64,000 nucleotides of DNA from Lamellibrachia satsuma (Eukaryota > Annelida > Polychaeta > Sabellida > Siboglinidae). Where the stretch lies: positions 4,673,501 through 4,737,500 of the forward strand of contig BSQZ01000006.1 in NCBI GenBank assembly GCA_033239005.1. The letters are read 5' to 3'. The translations under genes and the position numbers were made by a program. Positions 12,461 to 23,057 of this stretch are shown here, piece after piece. Within the stretch, counting starts at the first letter, position 1, and each line of letters opens with the position of its first letter. The notes beneath the pieces are model-generated. The model was not told where the DNA came from. It searched no databases and saw only the letters and a list, made by a program, of their open reading frames with translations.

Positions 12461-12836
12461 AGTATATGATGTGTACTCCATCTCTCATAAGTAAATGCTG
12501 TGTACTAAATCTCTCATGAGTAAATGCTGTGCACTCCATCTCTCATGAGTAAATGCTGTAGACTCCATCTCTCATGAGTAAATGCTGTGTACTAAATCTC
12601 TCATGAGTAAATGCTGTAGACTCCATCTCTCATGAGTAAATGCTGTGTACTAAACTCCTGTAGACTCATCTCTCGTGAGTAAATGCTGTGGACTCCATTT
12701 CTCATGAGTAATGTTGTGTACTTCATCTGTCCTAAGTAAATGCCGTGTACTCCATCCCTCATGAGTATATGCCATGTACTCCATCCCTCATGAGTATATG
12801 CCGTGGATTCCATCTCTCATGAGTAAATGCTGTGGA
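12460..12836. repeat. 29-bp minisatellite, array 1
   Basis: About 13 units of a 29-bp consensus around tctctcatgagtaaatgctg plus tgtactcca, with small deletions in a few units. The same unit forms a second array at 15595-16250. Confidence 0.95.
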
Positions 12837-13055
12837 GTCCGGCTAGAGGATGTGAACCTGTCAAATAACAGTGGAATGTCATCGCTGTGGGTTGATCTGG
12901 GGAAGTCATGTCAATATCCTCTCTTTTGTCATGCCGGTACTAATAATGTCGTTGGTACATCAAATATCACCTGGTACTGTGCTGGCTATGAGGGGGAATT
13001 TTTTTTCTATGGCACAAGAAAGAGACAAGACGCTATAGTCTTGTGTTGGGTCTGA

Positions 13056-13340
13056 GGGCAACTGGTGACACACGCCGAAGACCAGTGGGGCTTGCGTCTC
13101 TACTTCGGTGATCGCGACGACATCTCAAAAACGCATAAATTCGATAACAGCGACAGCCGACAAGGTAGTCATGTGTTTGACGTGAGAGTTCATCGACGAC
13201 AGCGAACTACCTGGTGACGGCACTCGATAGCAGCAAGCCGCTGCCCAAGTACATCTTCCAGCCTACTTCCATTCCCTGATGTCTATAGCAACTGCTCCTA
13301 CCACACTCCGCCTCCGTCCAGCTCACGTGGGGCAGCCTGG
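13056..13340 (+). other. GC-rich possible coding remnant, unidentified
   Basis: Base composition is clearly richer in GC than the neighbours. One frame is open for 53 codons from 13056 to the TGA at 13215, without a start codon, and contains EDQWGLRLYFGDRDDISKTH. A second frame downstream contains NYLVTALDSSKPLPKYIF. The frame switching suggests a decayed exon or transposon ORF. I do not recognise the family and no splice boundaries are convincing. Confidence 0.4.
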
Positions 13341-13605
13341 AAGAAGAGGACGAGCGTGACACATTCTGGTGAAGCGTGCGTGAAGCAATGATGCACGACC
13401 CCGACTAGGGGAGATGTCGACATGCGACATCATTGCTTGTTTCGTCTCATGACACACTTTAAATGATATAAACAGTATAACAAACAATCAATCGTCTTTG
13501 ATATAGCATTCAATGCTCCCAAACACCAGTGTTGGTTTCATACCAGGATACACGTGTGCTTCTTCTCTGCCCCCTACCCCCGGGTCTCCCTCCCTCCCCT
13601 CACAT

Positions 13606-13836
13606 GGGGCGCTGTAACGTTGCGGTTAGAACATCAGGCTCTTAGTCAAGAGAACCCAGGTCCAAATCCCCTTGCTGCAGTTTCAAAGCTTTGGCAATTT
13701 ATTTCACCCCACATTCCCGTAGCTCACTCAGCTGTATAAATTAGTACCTTGCTATAGATAGTGGTGGATATATGTACGAATAGTCTTCGTGGAGTAATTG
13801 CAGCATGGCTGAATGCTTCCGAGAGAAGTCGATATA
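13606..13836 (+). mobile_element. tRNA-derived SINE, near complete
   Basis: The tRNA-like head ggggcgctgtaacgttgcgg includes an A-box-like ttgcggttagaac and a B-box-like ggtccaaatcc (13659-13669) at tRNA spacing. The body ctgcagtttcaaagctttgg and the tail gcagcatggctgaatgcttc follow, ending at about 13836. Heads and tails recur at 42647 (reverse), 45600 and 9274 (reverse). The internal Pol III promoter layout identifies it as a SINE and not a tRNA gene. Confidence 0.85.
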
Positions 13837-15420
13837 ATAATAATAATACCTTTATTGGTCCAAAGACATGGATATACATTCAATAAAACTATGGCAAGGA
13901 GTTAAAAATACAAAGTACAAAAACCTACAAGAAAAACACTCTACTTAATGCAAACTACCAGCAACTTGCTGGCAGCAAGACTATGTATGTATATAGTTTT
14001 ATAGTTTGCACATACCCCTCTGTAACTTAGCAGTCATGAGTTAAGGGCCCTGATGGTGGATGGTACAAAGATCTGCTGTAATGGGCAGTGCGTTCAGAAA
14101 TTGACAGATACCGCCTGTCTAATCTTGCTGGAATGAATGTGGTGTGTAGTGGATGTGTTGCATCGCGTAATGTTTTCTGCCTTCTTTGTCATGTAATGAC
14201 AGTGCAAGCTGCGAAGTGGTGTAACATGGATGTATTTGGCAGCTTGTTTTACCACACGCTCTACCTTGTCATTACTAATCATAATCTCAGTCATCATCTG
14301 TGTTTCGACTTTAAGTGATTGCCTTACTGATATCTTGTTTTGGATGGAATCAAGTAAGCTAAACTTATTCCAGATAGAACAGACCTTATTACTATTGGCA
14401 CTAAACAACAACGAAATAGGATCATCAACCATTGTTCAGTTAAAATGCTGGGCAGTGATACATTCCCATCAAATACTGTTCGTAATCTTGGTGTTGTCTT
14501 TGATAGTGACATAAATTTTTACCAGCATATTTCTCAAGTTTGTAAATCCTGTTTCTATCATATACGTGATCTCCTTCGAATTTGGCGTCATATATCTATA
14601 TCTACTGCTAAAACAACGGCATTAATTAATAGCCGCCTTGACTATTGTAATTCACTACTAAATAACATTGCTAAAAGAGACTTGGCTAAACTCCAACGAG
14701 TACAACATTGTCTGACACGTGTGGTTCTCAGGGTGCCTCGGTTTTCACCATCACTACCACTACTTAAACAGTTACACTGGCTTCCTGTTTCTTATCGAAT
14801 TAATTTTAAGCTGTCCACTCTTATATATCGTGCTTTATCTACACAACAACCGCCCTACTTGGCTAGTCTCCTGCATCTTTGAAATATCTCTAGGCAGCTC
14901 AGACCATCAATTTCACAACAACTTATTGTGCCTAAAACAAAACTTAACTTGGTGGTGGTGGTGCTTTCTCTGTCAATGCGCTTAGGGCCTGGAATGAACT
15001 CCCCATCACTTTGAAAACATCTGAACCTATAGCTATTTCCCGATTCTGTTTTGTTGCGCCTCTGAGCTCAGGTTCCTGAGGATATAGGCACCATAGAAGT
15101 TGATTATTATTATTATTGTTCATGTTTTCAGCTGAGAGTGAGCTATGATAGCACAGAAAACAATACAAAATAACTGACTGCACTATGCCTGATAGAAGGT
15201 TGACAGCACACTTTGACTAACCTCAAACGTTGACAGTTTCGAGAGGAAATACAGTCTTTATCTACATTTCTTGTACACAGATACTGTGTTTTCATTCCAG
15301 GTTAAGTTTTTTCATCTATAATCACACCCAGATATTTATAAGTGGTAGCATGCTCTACGGTTTCGCCATCAGTGGTGGTGGTGGTGGATTTATATTTCTT
15401 CTAAAGTCAATTACAACTTA
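13837..15420 (-). mobile_element. Non-LTR retrotransposon 3' part, interrupted
   Basis: Read on the minus strand from about 15400, the sequence gives TYKYLGVIIDEK, then CISSRN and similar RT C-terminal debris, and stops near 15120. It resumes at about 14310 with RDATHPLHTTFIPARLDRRY and LSISERTAHYSRSFVPSTIR, then a 3' UTR ending in the (ATT)n tail at 13837. Several frames are used, so it is dead. The gap is filled by a plus-strand LINE at 14312-15117. Confidence 0.8.
14312..15117 (+). mobile_element. L2-like LINE, 5'-truncated RT C-terminus
   Basis: The longest open frame, 14445-14882, contains VRNLGVVFDSDINFYQHISQ, INSRLDYCNSLL and KQLHWLPVSYRINFKLSTL. These are hallmarks of the post-RT region of L2-type LINEs. 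Upstream CLTDILFWMESSKLNL and downstream FSVNALRAWNELP lie in shifted frames. It ends in (ATT)n near 15100 and is head-on inside the LINE at 13837-15420. Confidence 0.85.
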
Positions 15421-15594
15421 TTTGGTTGTAATGGGGATGAAGTTGGAATTAACACGTCTGCCGGGAGTGAAGTGTAAAGTGCTTTGAGCAGTCCCAACGA
15501 CTGGATACTGTGGTATAGAAGAGCGTACATTATTAATCGAAGACCAGTATCTGTCCCAGCCTCACCCCGGACTACAGAAAAAGGAGGAGAGCAA

Positions 15595-16250
15595 CAATTC
15601 CATCTCTCATGTGTAAGTGCTGTGGACTCCATCTGTCGTGAGTAAATGCTGTGGACTCCATCTCTCACGAGTAAATGCTGTGGACTCCATCTCTTATGAG
15701 TAAATGCTATGTACCCCATTTCTCATGAGTAAATGGTGTGTACCTATTTCTCATGTAAAAAACGCTGTGGATGCCATCACTCATGAGTAAATGCTGTATA
15801 CTACTTCTCTCATGAATCAATGCTGTGGACTGAATCTCTCATGAGTAAATACTTTGTACTGCGTCACTCATGAGTAAATGCTATGTACCCCATCTCTCAT
15901 GAGTAAATGCTGTTTACTCCGTCTCTCAATGCTGTGTACCCCATCTCTCATGAGTAAATGTTGTGTACTCCATCTATTGTGAGTAAAAGCTGTGGACCCA
16001 ACCTCTTTGGTATCACAGTTTTGGACTCCATATCTTGCTAGTAAATGCTGTGGACTCCACATCTCATGAGTAAATGCTGCAGACTAGTGGTTAAGAAAAA
16101 TGGGAAACAAAAATCGAAAACAGGGAAAAGGAGGAGAGCAATAATTTCATCTCTCATGTGTCGTAAGCATATGCTGTGCACACTATCTCTTTTGAGTAAA
16201 TGATGTGGACTCTATCTCTCATGAATAAATGCTGAGGACTCTGTCTCTCA
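15595..16250. repeat. 29-bp minisatellite, array 2
   Basis: More than 15 units of the same 29-bp repeat as array 1, more diverged, with an interruption at about 16080-16140. The phrase ggaggagagcaacaattcca before the first units recurs near 16131, so a block of flank was duplicated with part of the array. Confidence 0.92.
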
Positions 16251-16377
16251 CAATCAACTGCAGAAGAATTAATGATGCGGTTTAGTCAATTCCACTAACT
16301 ACCTCACAAGAGAATGCAAATGAATGAATGCTCTGCTAGAGGTGAGCGATTAGATAATGTTGATGTTGTGTTGATAG

Positions 16378-16564
16378 GGCAACTATATGGTGGACGCGGA
16401 TGGTGTGCAGAGGTTGAACAACATGTTCCACGAGAACTCGATGTTACACAAAGAGAACAACAAACTGCTTATGCGCCTGAAAGCGCTACAACATACAGTC
16501 AACGTCATCACGGCCATGAACATCGCTTTTCTGGTCGAGCACAACACTACAGTGATTGCCAGTG
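16378..16564 (+). pseudogene. KIF21-like exon 4 of 4 (start of coiled coil)
   Basis: After a tgttgatag acceptor the exon reads GNYMVDADGVQRLNNMFHEN, then SMLHKENNKLLMRLKALQHT, ending VIASG before a GTGAGG donor. It aligns with the KIF21 segment following the motor (DGVEGINDLFHENAMLQ in relatives). The exon is open and joins exon 3 in phase 0 across a 5.1-kb intron. No further KIF21 exon is seen downstream. Confidence 0.85.
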
Positions 16565-16619
16565 GTGAGGGTAATAACAAACTCTGCCGTTTTATTTCAG
16601 TTTGAAGTTGGGTAAAAGC

Positions 16620-16770
16620 ACTTTTGTTGACTAAATGCAAATCTGTTTGAAGATTGCCTTCCAAAGCAATACGTTCCAAAGAGATAGTGGATTGGGAAGC
16701 CATTGGCTTATCGATAGTCCATCAATGTGTCATCTATGTGTAATCCACCATTATCATAGTTTTCCTACCT
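16620..16770 (-). mobile_element. CR1-like LINE 3'-tail fragment
   Basis: The stretch aagccattggcttatcgata and flanks is the reverse complement of the 3' end of the LINE at 57305-57380. It corresponds to 4560-4640 in the other antisense copy. Confidence 0.7.
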
Positions 16771-16916
16771 GAACCGGGTAGAGGATCGTCTTTGATATAT
16801 CATTCAACGCTCCCGAACATGGACACCGCGTGCGAAGCGAAACCAGTGTTGATTGTGTAGCAGGATACACAGGTGCTTCCTCTTAGTCCGGCAACCAAAG
16901 TGCATTGTTTTACATA

Positions 16917-17185
16917 ACCCCTTTTTGACTGATATAGTTTTTCTTTGTTGATTATTCATCTCTAGCATGTATATAATGACATCCAGGTGGGTGTGGAGTT
17001 CTCACCCTTGAGCATTTTGAAAAATATCTTCGCAACCAGACAAGATACAGACATGCTTGAAATGTTATTTTATATGTTTCTAGACATGAGGAATTCGATT
17101 CCACCATAATTGATATGAAAAAATGTAAAGAAAACAAGATGGCGACAATACGTTTGCTACACATGGTTGCCGACTATGCGAAGAA
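16917..17185. repeat. Left terminal inverted repeat
   Basis: It pairs with 19735-19914. The two arms differ by about 15 bp of extra sequence near the left tip and a larger indel of about 70 bp between the two matching blocks. Confidence 0.8.
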
Positions 17186-17324
17186 AGACTATATTTCATG
17201 TTCCGCGAACAAAAAACATAAGAACATGACAAAATTGTTTTTCATGTGTTATCATATGAGGAGAATTACATAAGATCAGCATTTCGTGAAATTCTTCCCT
17301 TTCTAAGCGTCAGTCCTCTTCGTC

Positions 17325-19560
17325 TTCATCATGTAGGACGTACTTGCCGCTCTCATTTCGGCAGGCCTGTCCACCCTGGCATGCGCAAAATGGTGTGCAT
17401 GCCATGTCAGAGCTGTTGCAGCTGCACTTGTTCGTGCTACATGGCATTTCACTCCAACATGAGCACTTGATCAGCTTTAGCAACCCAGTTGGGGCTAACG
17501 AGGTGTCTGGGGAGGGTCAGTAGTTGAACTTAGCGCAGTACTCCCCCCTCCTGTGACCAACCGTAAGATGTAGGGTCTAGTAAAGGTGGGCTGGGATCCA
17601 AAGCATGAACCCAAATTGCTACTTGCAGATGGGCTCTGGCTACATTTTGTTCGAACACTTCACTTGTGGGTGGTAATGAACACAGCTTTGGTGCGGAAGC
17701 CTTGCTTCTGCTTACTTTAGAAAACCACATTTGTTGGCATGCTTCTGTCATCGAATTACATGTTTGCTGACCATAGCAGGCCGCGTGTGGCCTGGTCCAC
17801 TACTTCCAAAAACGGTGGTCCTCCTGTGTTTCCCAATAAGTTGAGAGAACTTTCAGAGCTGCAAACCTTGCCAACGCCAAAGTATGACGCCACAGTATCA
17901 CAAACTGTGAGACCGTGAGCAACTAGTAGATCTGGGACGGTGGAGCTGTGCTCTTCTGCAGCTGCGTTGATATCTAGGACACTTCGTCCTTGAATTAGCA
18001 AAACCATTAGAACTTTGCAGGATATACTGCCCTGGTGACAGAAATACAACAAAGATGTTGGTGTCTGCAACGACCACGACAGTACCATCCTCTACACGTG
18101 AAACTTGTTGCACAATCAGAGTGTCTCCCTCCTCCTGCGTTGTAGCCATGTATTGACGTTTGTTTACACAACCATTTGTGATTTCTACAGGAACCGGGTC
18201 TCTGTCGGTGACGACTAGTTTATGCTTATGAAAGTCAGCCTTGTGCCAAACCAAATCCTCGACGATGAGAGCAGTCAATTGATCTTTGTTTGTGGTGACG
18301 GTTAGGACGACTTTTTGTGGTGGCAAGCGAACTGTGCAACGTATTGTGTAGACTCTGCTTGCTCCTTTGTCCCTGCCACGTCGGGTTGCCTCCTTGGTAC
18401 TGCCCTCAGTGTATCTGTCGAACACCAGATAGACGTCACTTTTCGCCAAGTGACCGTGTATGTAACTGCGGAACCGGACACGGTAGTCATGTACCGTGCC
18501 AGATGTTGGCCAAGGCACTACCCAGAGGATAACGCACCCATCGAGGAACGTTGCCTGCACATCTTGTTCAGCCGGCCGTCTTGACACTTCCACCTTAAGC
18601 GCATTCTTGAGATTGGATTTCGTTTTGGCATCCCTCATATTTCCATTTTCATCGAACATAGACATAGGGATAGATGATAATGCATGGCCCATTAGCGTGG
18701 TTGTGTCAAGATCTCGTGCGCTAGACTGCAAGCACGTGGCTCTTTCATAGATGGTTTCCGTGTCAAACACTTTAGCATCTCCAACTTTAATGTGTTTTCT
18801 GGATAAAGCCATGGTGGTCACAATTTTTGGGTATTGAATCGTGAAATCCACCAGGCCAACTGCGTTCAAAAGACTCCATCTGTGTTTTTCTCAGCAATTG
18901 CGCCTTGTCGACATTGACCGAGGAGTGATTCACAACTTGCCCAATGACAATGTCCATCAGCCCATCTGGATGTTGCTCTGGGTCGAGTGGATCTATGTAA
19001 AGTTCCAATTTATCGCGTAGAGCTTTCCTGTCTTGATCATCTCCTTTGATTCTTGCGGCTGTTTCTTCGTTGTGCGAAGTTTGGGCAGATGGTCGTTCGT
19101 TATCTCTCATCTCGTTTAAGTCGTCGATGATGCCATGGCAGGAATGCAAGCTGTAAGCCCAGGTTTTCAGAGTTTCCGGATTCAGGGTTATTCCAATTAT
19201 CCCACTCTGTCCATGACCATACCTCATGAAAGTAGTTTCAATGGCCATGTCACTCCAAATGCCATTGAACAGACCAGCGTTGTGGTGCATCGTGTGCTGT
19301 CCGTTGATGAATTGCGCACGTATGCCATCGGGGAAGCCTTCCATAGTTCGTTGAGAGTAGAGTGCGTACCGGGCATAGTGGACATGCCCTGCGGCAAAGA
19401 ACAAAGGGACCATATCCTTCACCAAGTCAAGATGCAGAGCCCAGTCTGCTTCTCGCTCTGCTCGAATGTATTTGAGAATCACGAAGATGGGCTTGATGAG
19501 ACAATCCACCCAAAGTTTTGTTGAAAAACTATACATTACCGTGTTGCCACGGAATTGGGT
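17325..19560 (-). pseudogene. Transposon-borne multidomain ORF, unknown function, frameshifted
   Basis: Read from 19560 downward, the protein is split over at least four frames with breaks near 18860, 18040 and 17755. Part 1 includes YIRAEREADWALHLDLVKDM, FFAAGHVHYARYAL and a WSDMAIETTFMRYGHGQSG motif. Part 2 includes DVQATFLDGCVILWVVPWPT, LPPQKVVLTVTTNKDQLTAL and VVVADTNIFVVF. Part 3 has GLTVCDTVASYFGVGK. The end, 17470-17325, is cysteine-rich (CSTNKCSCNSSDMACTPFCA, then CQGGQACRNE) and acidic, stopping at TGA. I recall similar repeated ORFs in cnidarian and mollusc genomes. The Asp-containing beta-strand plus the DTV..FGVGK segment suggests a PIN/FEN-like nuclease fold, and the Cys cluster looks like a tesmin-type CXC domain; both are inference. 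Confidence 0.7.
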
Positions 19561-19734
19561 AAGGCTTGCCGAGAACTCGAAATATACTGTTTGTCGCAAT
19601 TTCGCAACCGTTTTTATTGCGTTCTTTACATTTAACAAATGAAATGGTGATACTACGATATTTCTTGTCTGAGAACATGTAAAAAGACGTTTAAATCGTG
19701 TGTGTACGTTACCTGGTTGAAAATATGTGACAAT

Positions 19735-19914
19735 TTGCATAGTAAACAAGCATTTGTACGCCGCCATCTTGTTTCTTTACATTTTTTATATCAATTATGG
19801 TGGCCATTTTGGATTTGTTTTACTTTTTCAAAAAGCTCAAGGATGAGAACTCCACACCCCCTGGATGTCATTATATACATGCTAGAGATGAATAATCAGC
19901 AAAGAAAAAAGGGG
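19735..19914. repeat. Right terminal inverted repeat
   Basis: Reverse complement partner of 16917-17185. The tip reads aaaaaaggggttaacc. Confidence 0.8.
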
Positions 19915-19924
19915 TTAACCCCTC

Positions 19925-20090
19925 GGCTGCTGGACTATCTCTGCTCTCTACCCCGTGTCTCCCTCTATCCCCTCGCGTGGGGCGCGGTAGCGTTGCGGTT
20001 ACAACGTCGTGCATGCACGCCCGCCTCTCTGTCTCCATGCCTGTGTGGTTTCATTCCTCTCTCTCTCCCTCCCTGTGCCTGCGTGTGGGT
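19925..20090 (+). mobile_element. SINE-associated fragment
   Basis: The block around ctctaccccgtgtctccctc followed by ggggcgcggtagcgttgcgg matches the upstream flank and tRNA-like head at 13560-13635. The head ends abruptly after the A box. A related flank without a head lies at 16780-16890, on the other side of the 3.0-kb element. Confidence 0.5.
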
Positions 20091-20746
20091 CCCATGTAAG
20101 GATCTTTCCTTATCTGTCCACATTGAAATCACACGTACATTTATAGCAGAACACTGAATCCCCACGACTGATGTGTACTATTGTTTTTTTTTGTAAATGT
20201 GTTGAGAAAATTGTTGTAACATGACTGATTACGTGTCCTCGGTAGAACGTCAAGCATTTTAAGTGAGGATTTCAACGTCGTTAACGGCGTTGACAAGTGT
20301 CAATGCGTAGAGCTGCTGGTGCAAACAGGACAACAATGCCTGTCGTGGCTCGTTGCCTGCCACTTCCAGCACAGACAAAAGACCACAAGGCTTAATTGCT
20401 GTTTACAAGCCAGCATGTGGACAGTTCTTGCATTTAGCATGTGTTACATAACAATCGATGCGAAGTTTGTCTGTTTCAACACACGTGGTTTGTCCATAGC
20501 ACACACTGCCTGCTTCATGTGGACTTCTCTGTAAAAGTTGATCTAAGCTAAATTGGTAGGAATGCGTTGACAGCCAGTCAGAAGAAATAGGTGAAGAAAG
20601 AGATGATGCGAAACAGCTACTACGAAAAAAAACGGTGCATCATAAACAGCGACTTTGTGACATTGACCAACAGAATGCGGAATATCACCGAAGAAGTGTC
20701 ACTGATTTGAACACAATTTCGGCCTCGATTCTCATTATCTTGCTAT
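20091..20746. other. No gene recognised
   Basis: No recognisable exon, RNA gene or ordered repeat is visible in this stretch between the SINE fragment and the LINE remnant. Confidence 0.5.
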
Positions 20747-21370
20747 TTAGTCATGTTTGTTTGGGGCTAGGTGTGTGAGTGCTTGCTTAAATTGCTGTGG
20801 TTCTGTGATGTTGACTATTGCGTCTGGTAATGAATTCCAATCTTTTATTGTTCGGGGAAAAAAAGAAAATTTGTAACAGTTTTTGCTCGCGTGTGTAGTG
20901 TTGTAGGCTTTGCTATTTAAGTTCTATGTGTAATTTTTTTTATCATTTCTGACACACACCCAGTTTCTCGGGATGTGTAGTTGTTGTGGCAAAAGCGAGC
21001 CGCCCGTCTTTGTACCATCTCTATTTTGTTAATGAGAACCTGGGTGTGGGGGTCCCATGCGGATGATGAATATTCTAGGAGTGGGCGAACAAGGGTTGTG
21101 TAGGCGGTTGTTTTGATGTTTTGGGGCATGAGTGGAGATTCCGTCTGATGAATGCAAGTGTGCGGTTAGCTGAGGCTGTGATCCGATGGATGTGTTTGTT
21201 CCAGGTGAGATCTTTGGTGATGCAGACTCCTAGATAGGGATGACTGTCAGTTTCTTGTAGTGTTGAATCTCCTAGTGTGTAACTGTAGTGTTTTACATGT
21301 CTTGCGTGTGTAATTCTCATGACGAAGCATTTTTGTGTATTGAAATGCATTTGCCAGTCATGTTCCCATT
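20747..21370 (-). mobile_element. Jockey/CR1-group LINE, RT C-terminal remnant
   Basis: Minus-strand frames give MHFNTQKCFVMRITHARHVK, SHPYLGVCITKDLTWNKHIH and then, after a frame change, TAYTTLVRPLLEYSSSAWDP with VQRRAARFCHNNYTSRE. The last piece, FFPRTIKDWNSLPDAIVNIT, runs to a TAA at 20747-20749. This is the standard post-RT region of jockey/CR1-group elements, 5'-truncated. Confidence 0.85.
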
Positions 21371-22589
21371 ACGATGAAAAGTTAGGTTTGTGCATAAACG
21401 TTATTTGGCTTTGTAGATAAATAATATATATTATATGGAATACGCATATTTGATAGTATTAATGTTGATACATGCCCTCTCTGTTCGATTCTATATACGA
21501 TTGGACATTTCATATGGAGTTGTGAGTAATGTATTGGGACAGGTTAATTACTAGTGACAACTATATTTTCTTCTTCCGATACAGCTCATGATTTTGTATT
21601 ATCCGCTTGCAAGTGCACAGTGGTGCACTGCAGCTAGTGATGTAGCTATAGTTCCAAATCTGTATTACGTAGATATGTCGGATTTACGAAGTTTAGCAGG
21701 TTAATGTAGGCTCTATGTTGAATGAATATACACTTTTTAAACTGACTGTTGGCTAACTTAACTGTTGTACGCATTTGTTCCACAAAGTAACGGCGATGGG
21801 AATGACTAGATTCATAGATAATCAACACATAATAACAGTTAATACAACTGTTCGAATACACTGTTGGCAATATAATTGTTTCCACTTGTAGTGTGTTGCG
21901 TTCCCAAGGTAGGGTTATTTATAACAGTTAACAGGCCGACGTTGTAGGCGCCATCTTAGAGTGAGCACTTCCGGCGCATGCGCATAATTTCCACCACTGA
22001 ATCTGCATAATTCAATATAAATGACATAGACTATTAATATTATTTATGCATGGTATACATTTTGCTGCATTACAACTTTAACTATGCCATATAAGAAACA
22101 TTCTAATGAGTAAAAAAAATATTAGATGGTGTTATGTCAGATAAATGTAAAGTGAACATGTTTCAAGAGTTCACACCACAAATTCGGCCGGAAGGGTTTA
22201 CGTACTATATAAACGGGTTGACGTGCCGTCATAAGAGGTTGCAAGCTTAACATATAGGGATTGTCAGTAGGCTGGGTGGAGGGCTATACATGGTCTGGGG
22301 GCCGACAAATCTCTCCCCTGAGAGCTGCTCAATAAGCAACCATAAGAGACTCGGTGACTGTGGGTCGGTCTCTCCATCGACCGACAGGAGGTGCTCCACG
22401 GATTGCCCGAGCCGGCGACTTGAAATAATAGTCCATTGGCAGATAATGGCTACGCGTCATTCACGTCATTGATCTCTTATTTTTTATAAAAGAACGTCGG
22501 TCATTCTATGCTCAGATTCAAGTCATTATTCCCGATTCGCATTGGTTGGTCAGTCAGATAAGTTTTATCGTCATCGTATGTATTTTAGA
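21371..22589. other. No gene recognised
   Basis: Mostly AT-rich. A GC-richer stretch at 22190-22460 contains short inverted segments around gggtcggtctctccatcgac but matches no RNA family I know. Confidence 0.4.
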
Positions 22590-23057
22590 AACTATAACAG
22601 CTGCGCCAGTTTTCAACGGCGGTTAAAGACCTTCCTTTTCCAAATGGAATATACAAGGATAACATGATATGTTTACCGGCTTTAATATTATTCAATATTT
22701 ATTATTATTATTTTGTCTTATTCAATTCCTTGTATATCTTAATTTATTATTTTAATCACATTTGATACTAATAATCGTATTGCTCTTAATGTAATTCATC
22801 ATTTAAATTACTTAATTCCATGTATACGTTTTGTAATGCCCTTATGTTTAATGTAATGCCCTTACAAATAAATTGTACTTGTATTTTTAACTGTTTAATT
22901 TGATTTAACTTGATTTTTAGTTGTATTGTTTTTCTTATTTATTTTAATTATTTAAATACATGTGTACGTTTAGCTGTATTACTGTACTGTAAAGCGCCAT
23001 AGAGTACTGAGTGATTATGACGCTATATAAACATCGTATTTTATTATTATTATTTTG
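22590..23057 (+). mobile_element. L2/CR1-type LINE 3' end
   Basis: The segment starts with a C-terminal coding scrap reading SFQRRLKTFLFQ. A long AT-rich 3' UTR follows, ending aagcgccatagagtactgag, gctatataaacatcg and an (ATT)n tail. That layout is typical of L2-type 3' ends. Confidence 0.75.

Larger units (their letters stand above)
8524..16564 (+). pseudogene. KIF21-type kinesin, four exons with an in-frame stop
   Basis: Four exons in consistent phase encode the distal motor domain and the start of the stalk of a KIF21A/B-type kinesin, a plus-end-directed motor that restrains microtubule growth. Recognisable blocks are [18 protein letters not shown] (switch II), [45 protein letters not shown] and NNMFHENSMLHKENNKL. 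Exon 2 has a TAG after GDKA where functional relatives read a Ser/Arg-Lys run. Exon 1 has an in-frame 18-bp expansion. Neither the P-loop exons nor the long coiled coil and WD40 repeats are found, although 8.5 kb upstream and 47 kb downstream are visible. Splice sites survive, so this is an unprocessed copy. It could be a live gene only if the stop is an assembly error and the remaining exons lie elsewhere. Confidence 0.85.
16917..19914 (-). mobile_element. 3.0-kb terminal-inverted-repeat element with one broken gene
   Basis: The ends are long inverted repeats. Left 16917-17024 matches right 19824-19914 through tctagcatgtatataatgac and gtgtggagttctca. A second matching block (17101-17180 against 19736-19803) contains ccaccataattgatat. 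The extreme ends are CCCCTTTTT. Flanks are ATAA on the left and TTAA on the right, compatible with a decayed TTAA target duplication but not proof of one. A single minus-strand gene fills the interior (see 17325-19560). I would class it as a DNA transposon of uncertain superfamily; the TTAA hint would suit piggyBac- or Kolobok-like insertion. Confidence 0.8.

Noticed and set aside
13606..13680. Possible tRNA gene
   Set aside because: A and B boxes are present but the acceptor stem does not pair, and the same head with a shared body recurs at several sites, so it is a SINE.
22250..22460. Structured RNA candidate
   Set aside because: Some short inverted segments are present, but they match no known RNA fold and a folding calculation was not possible.
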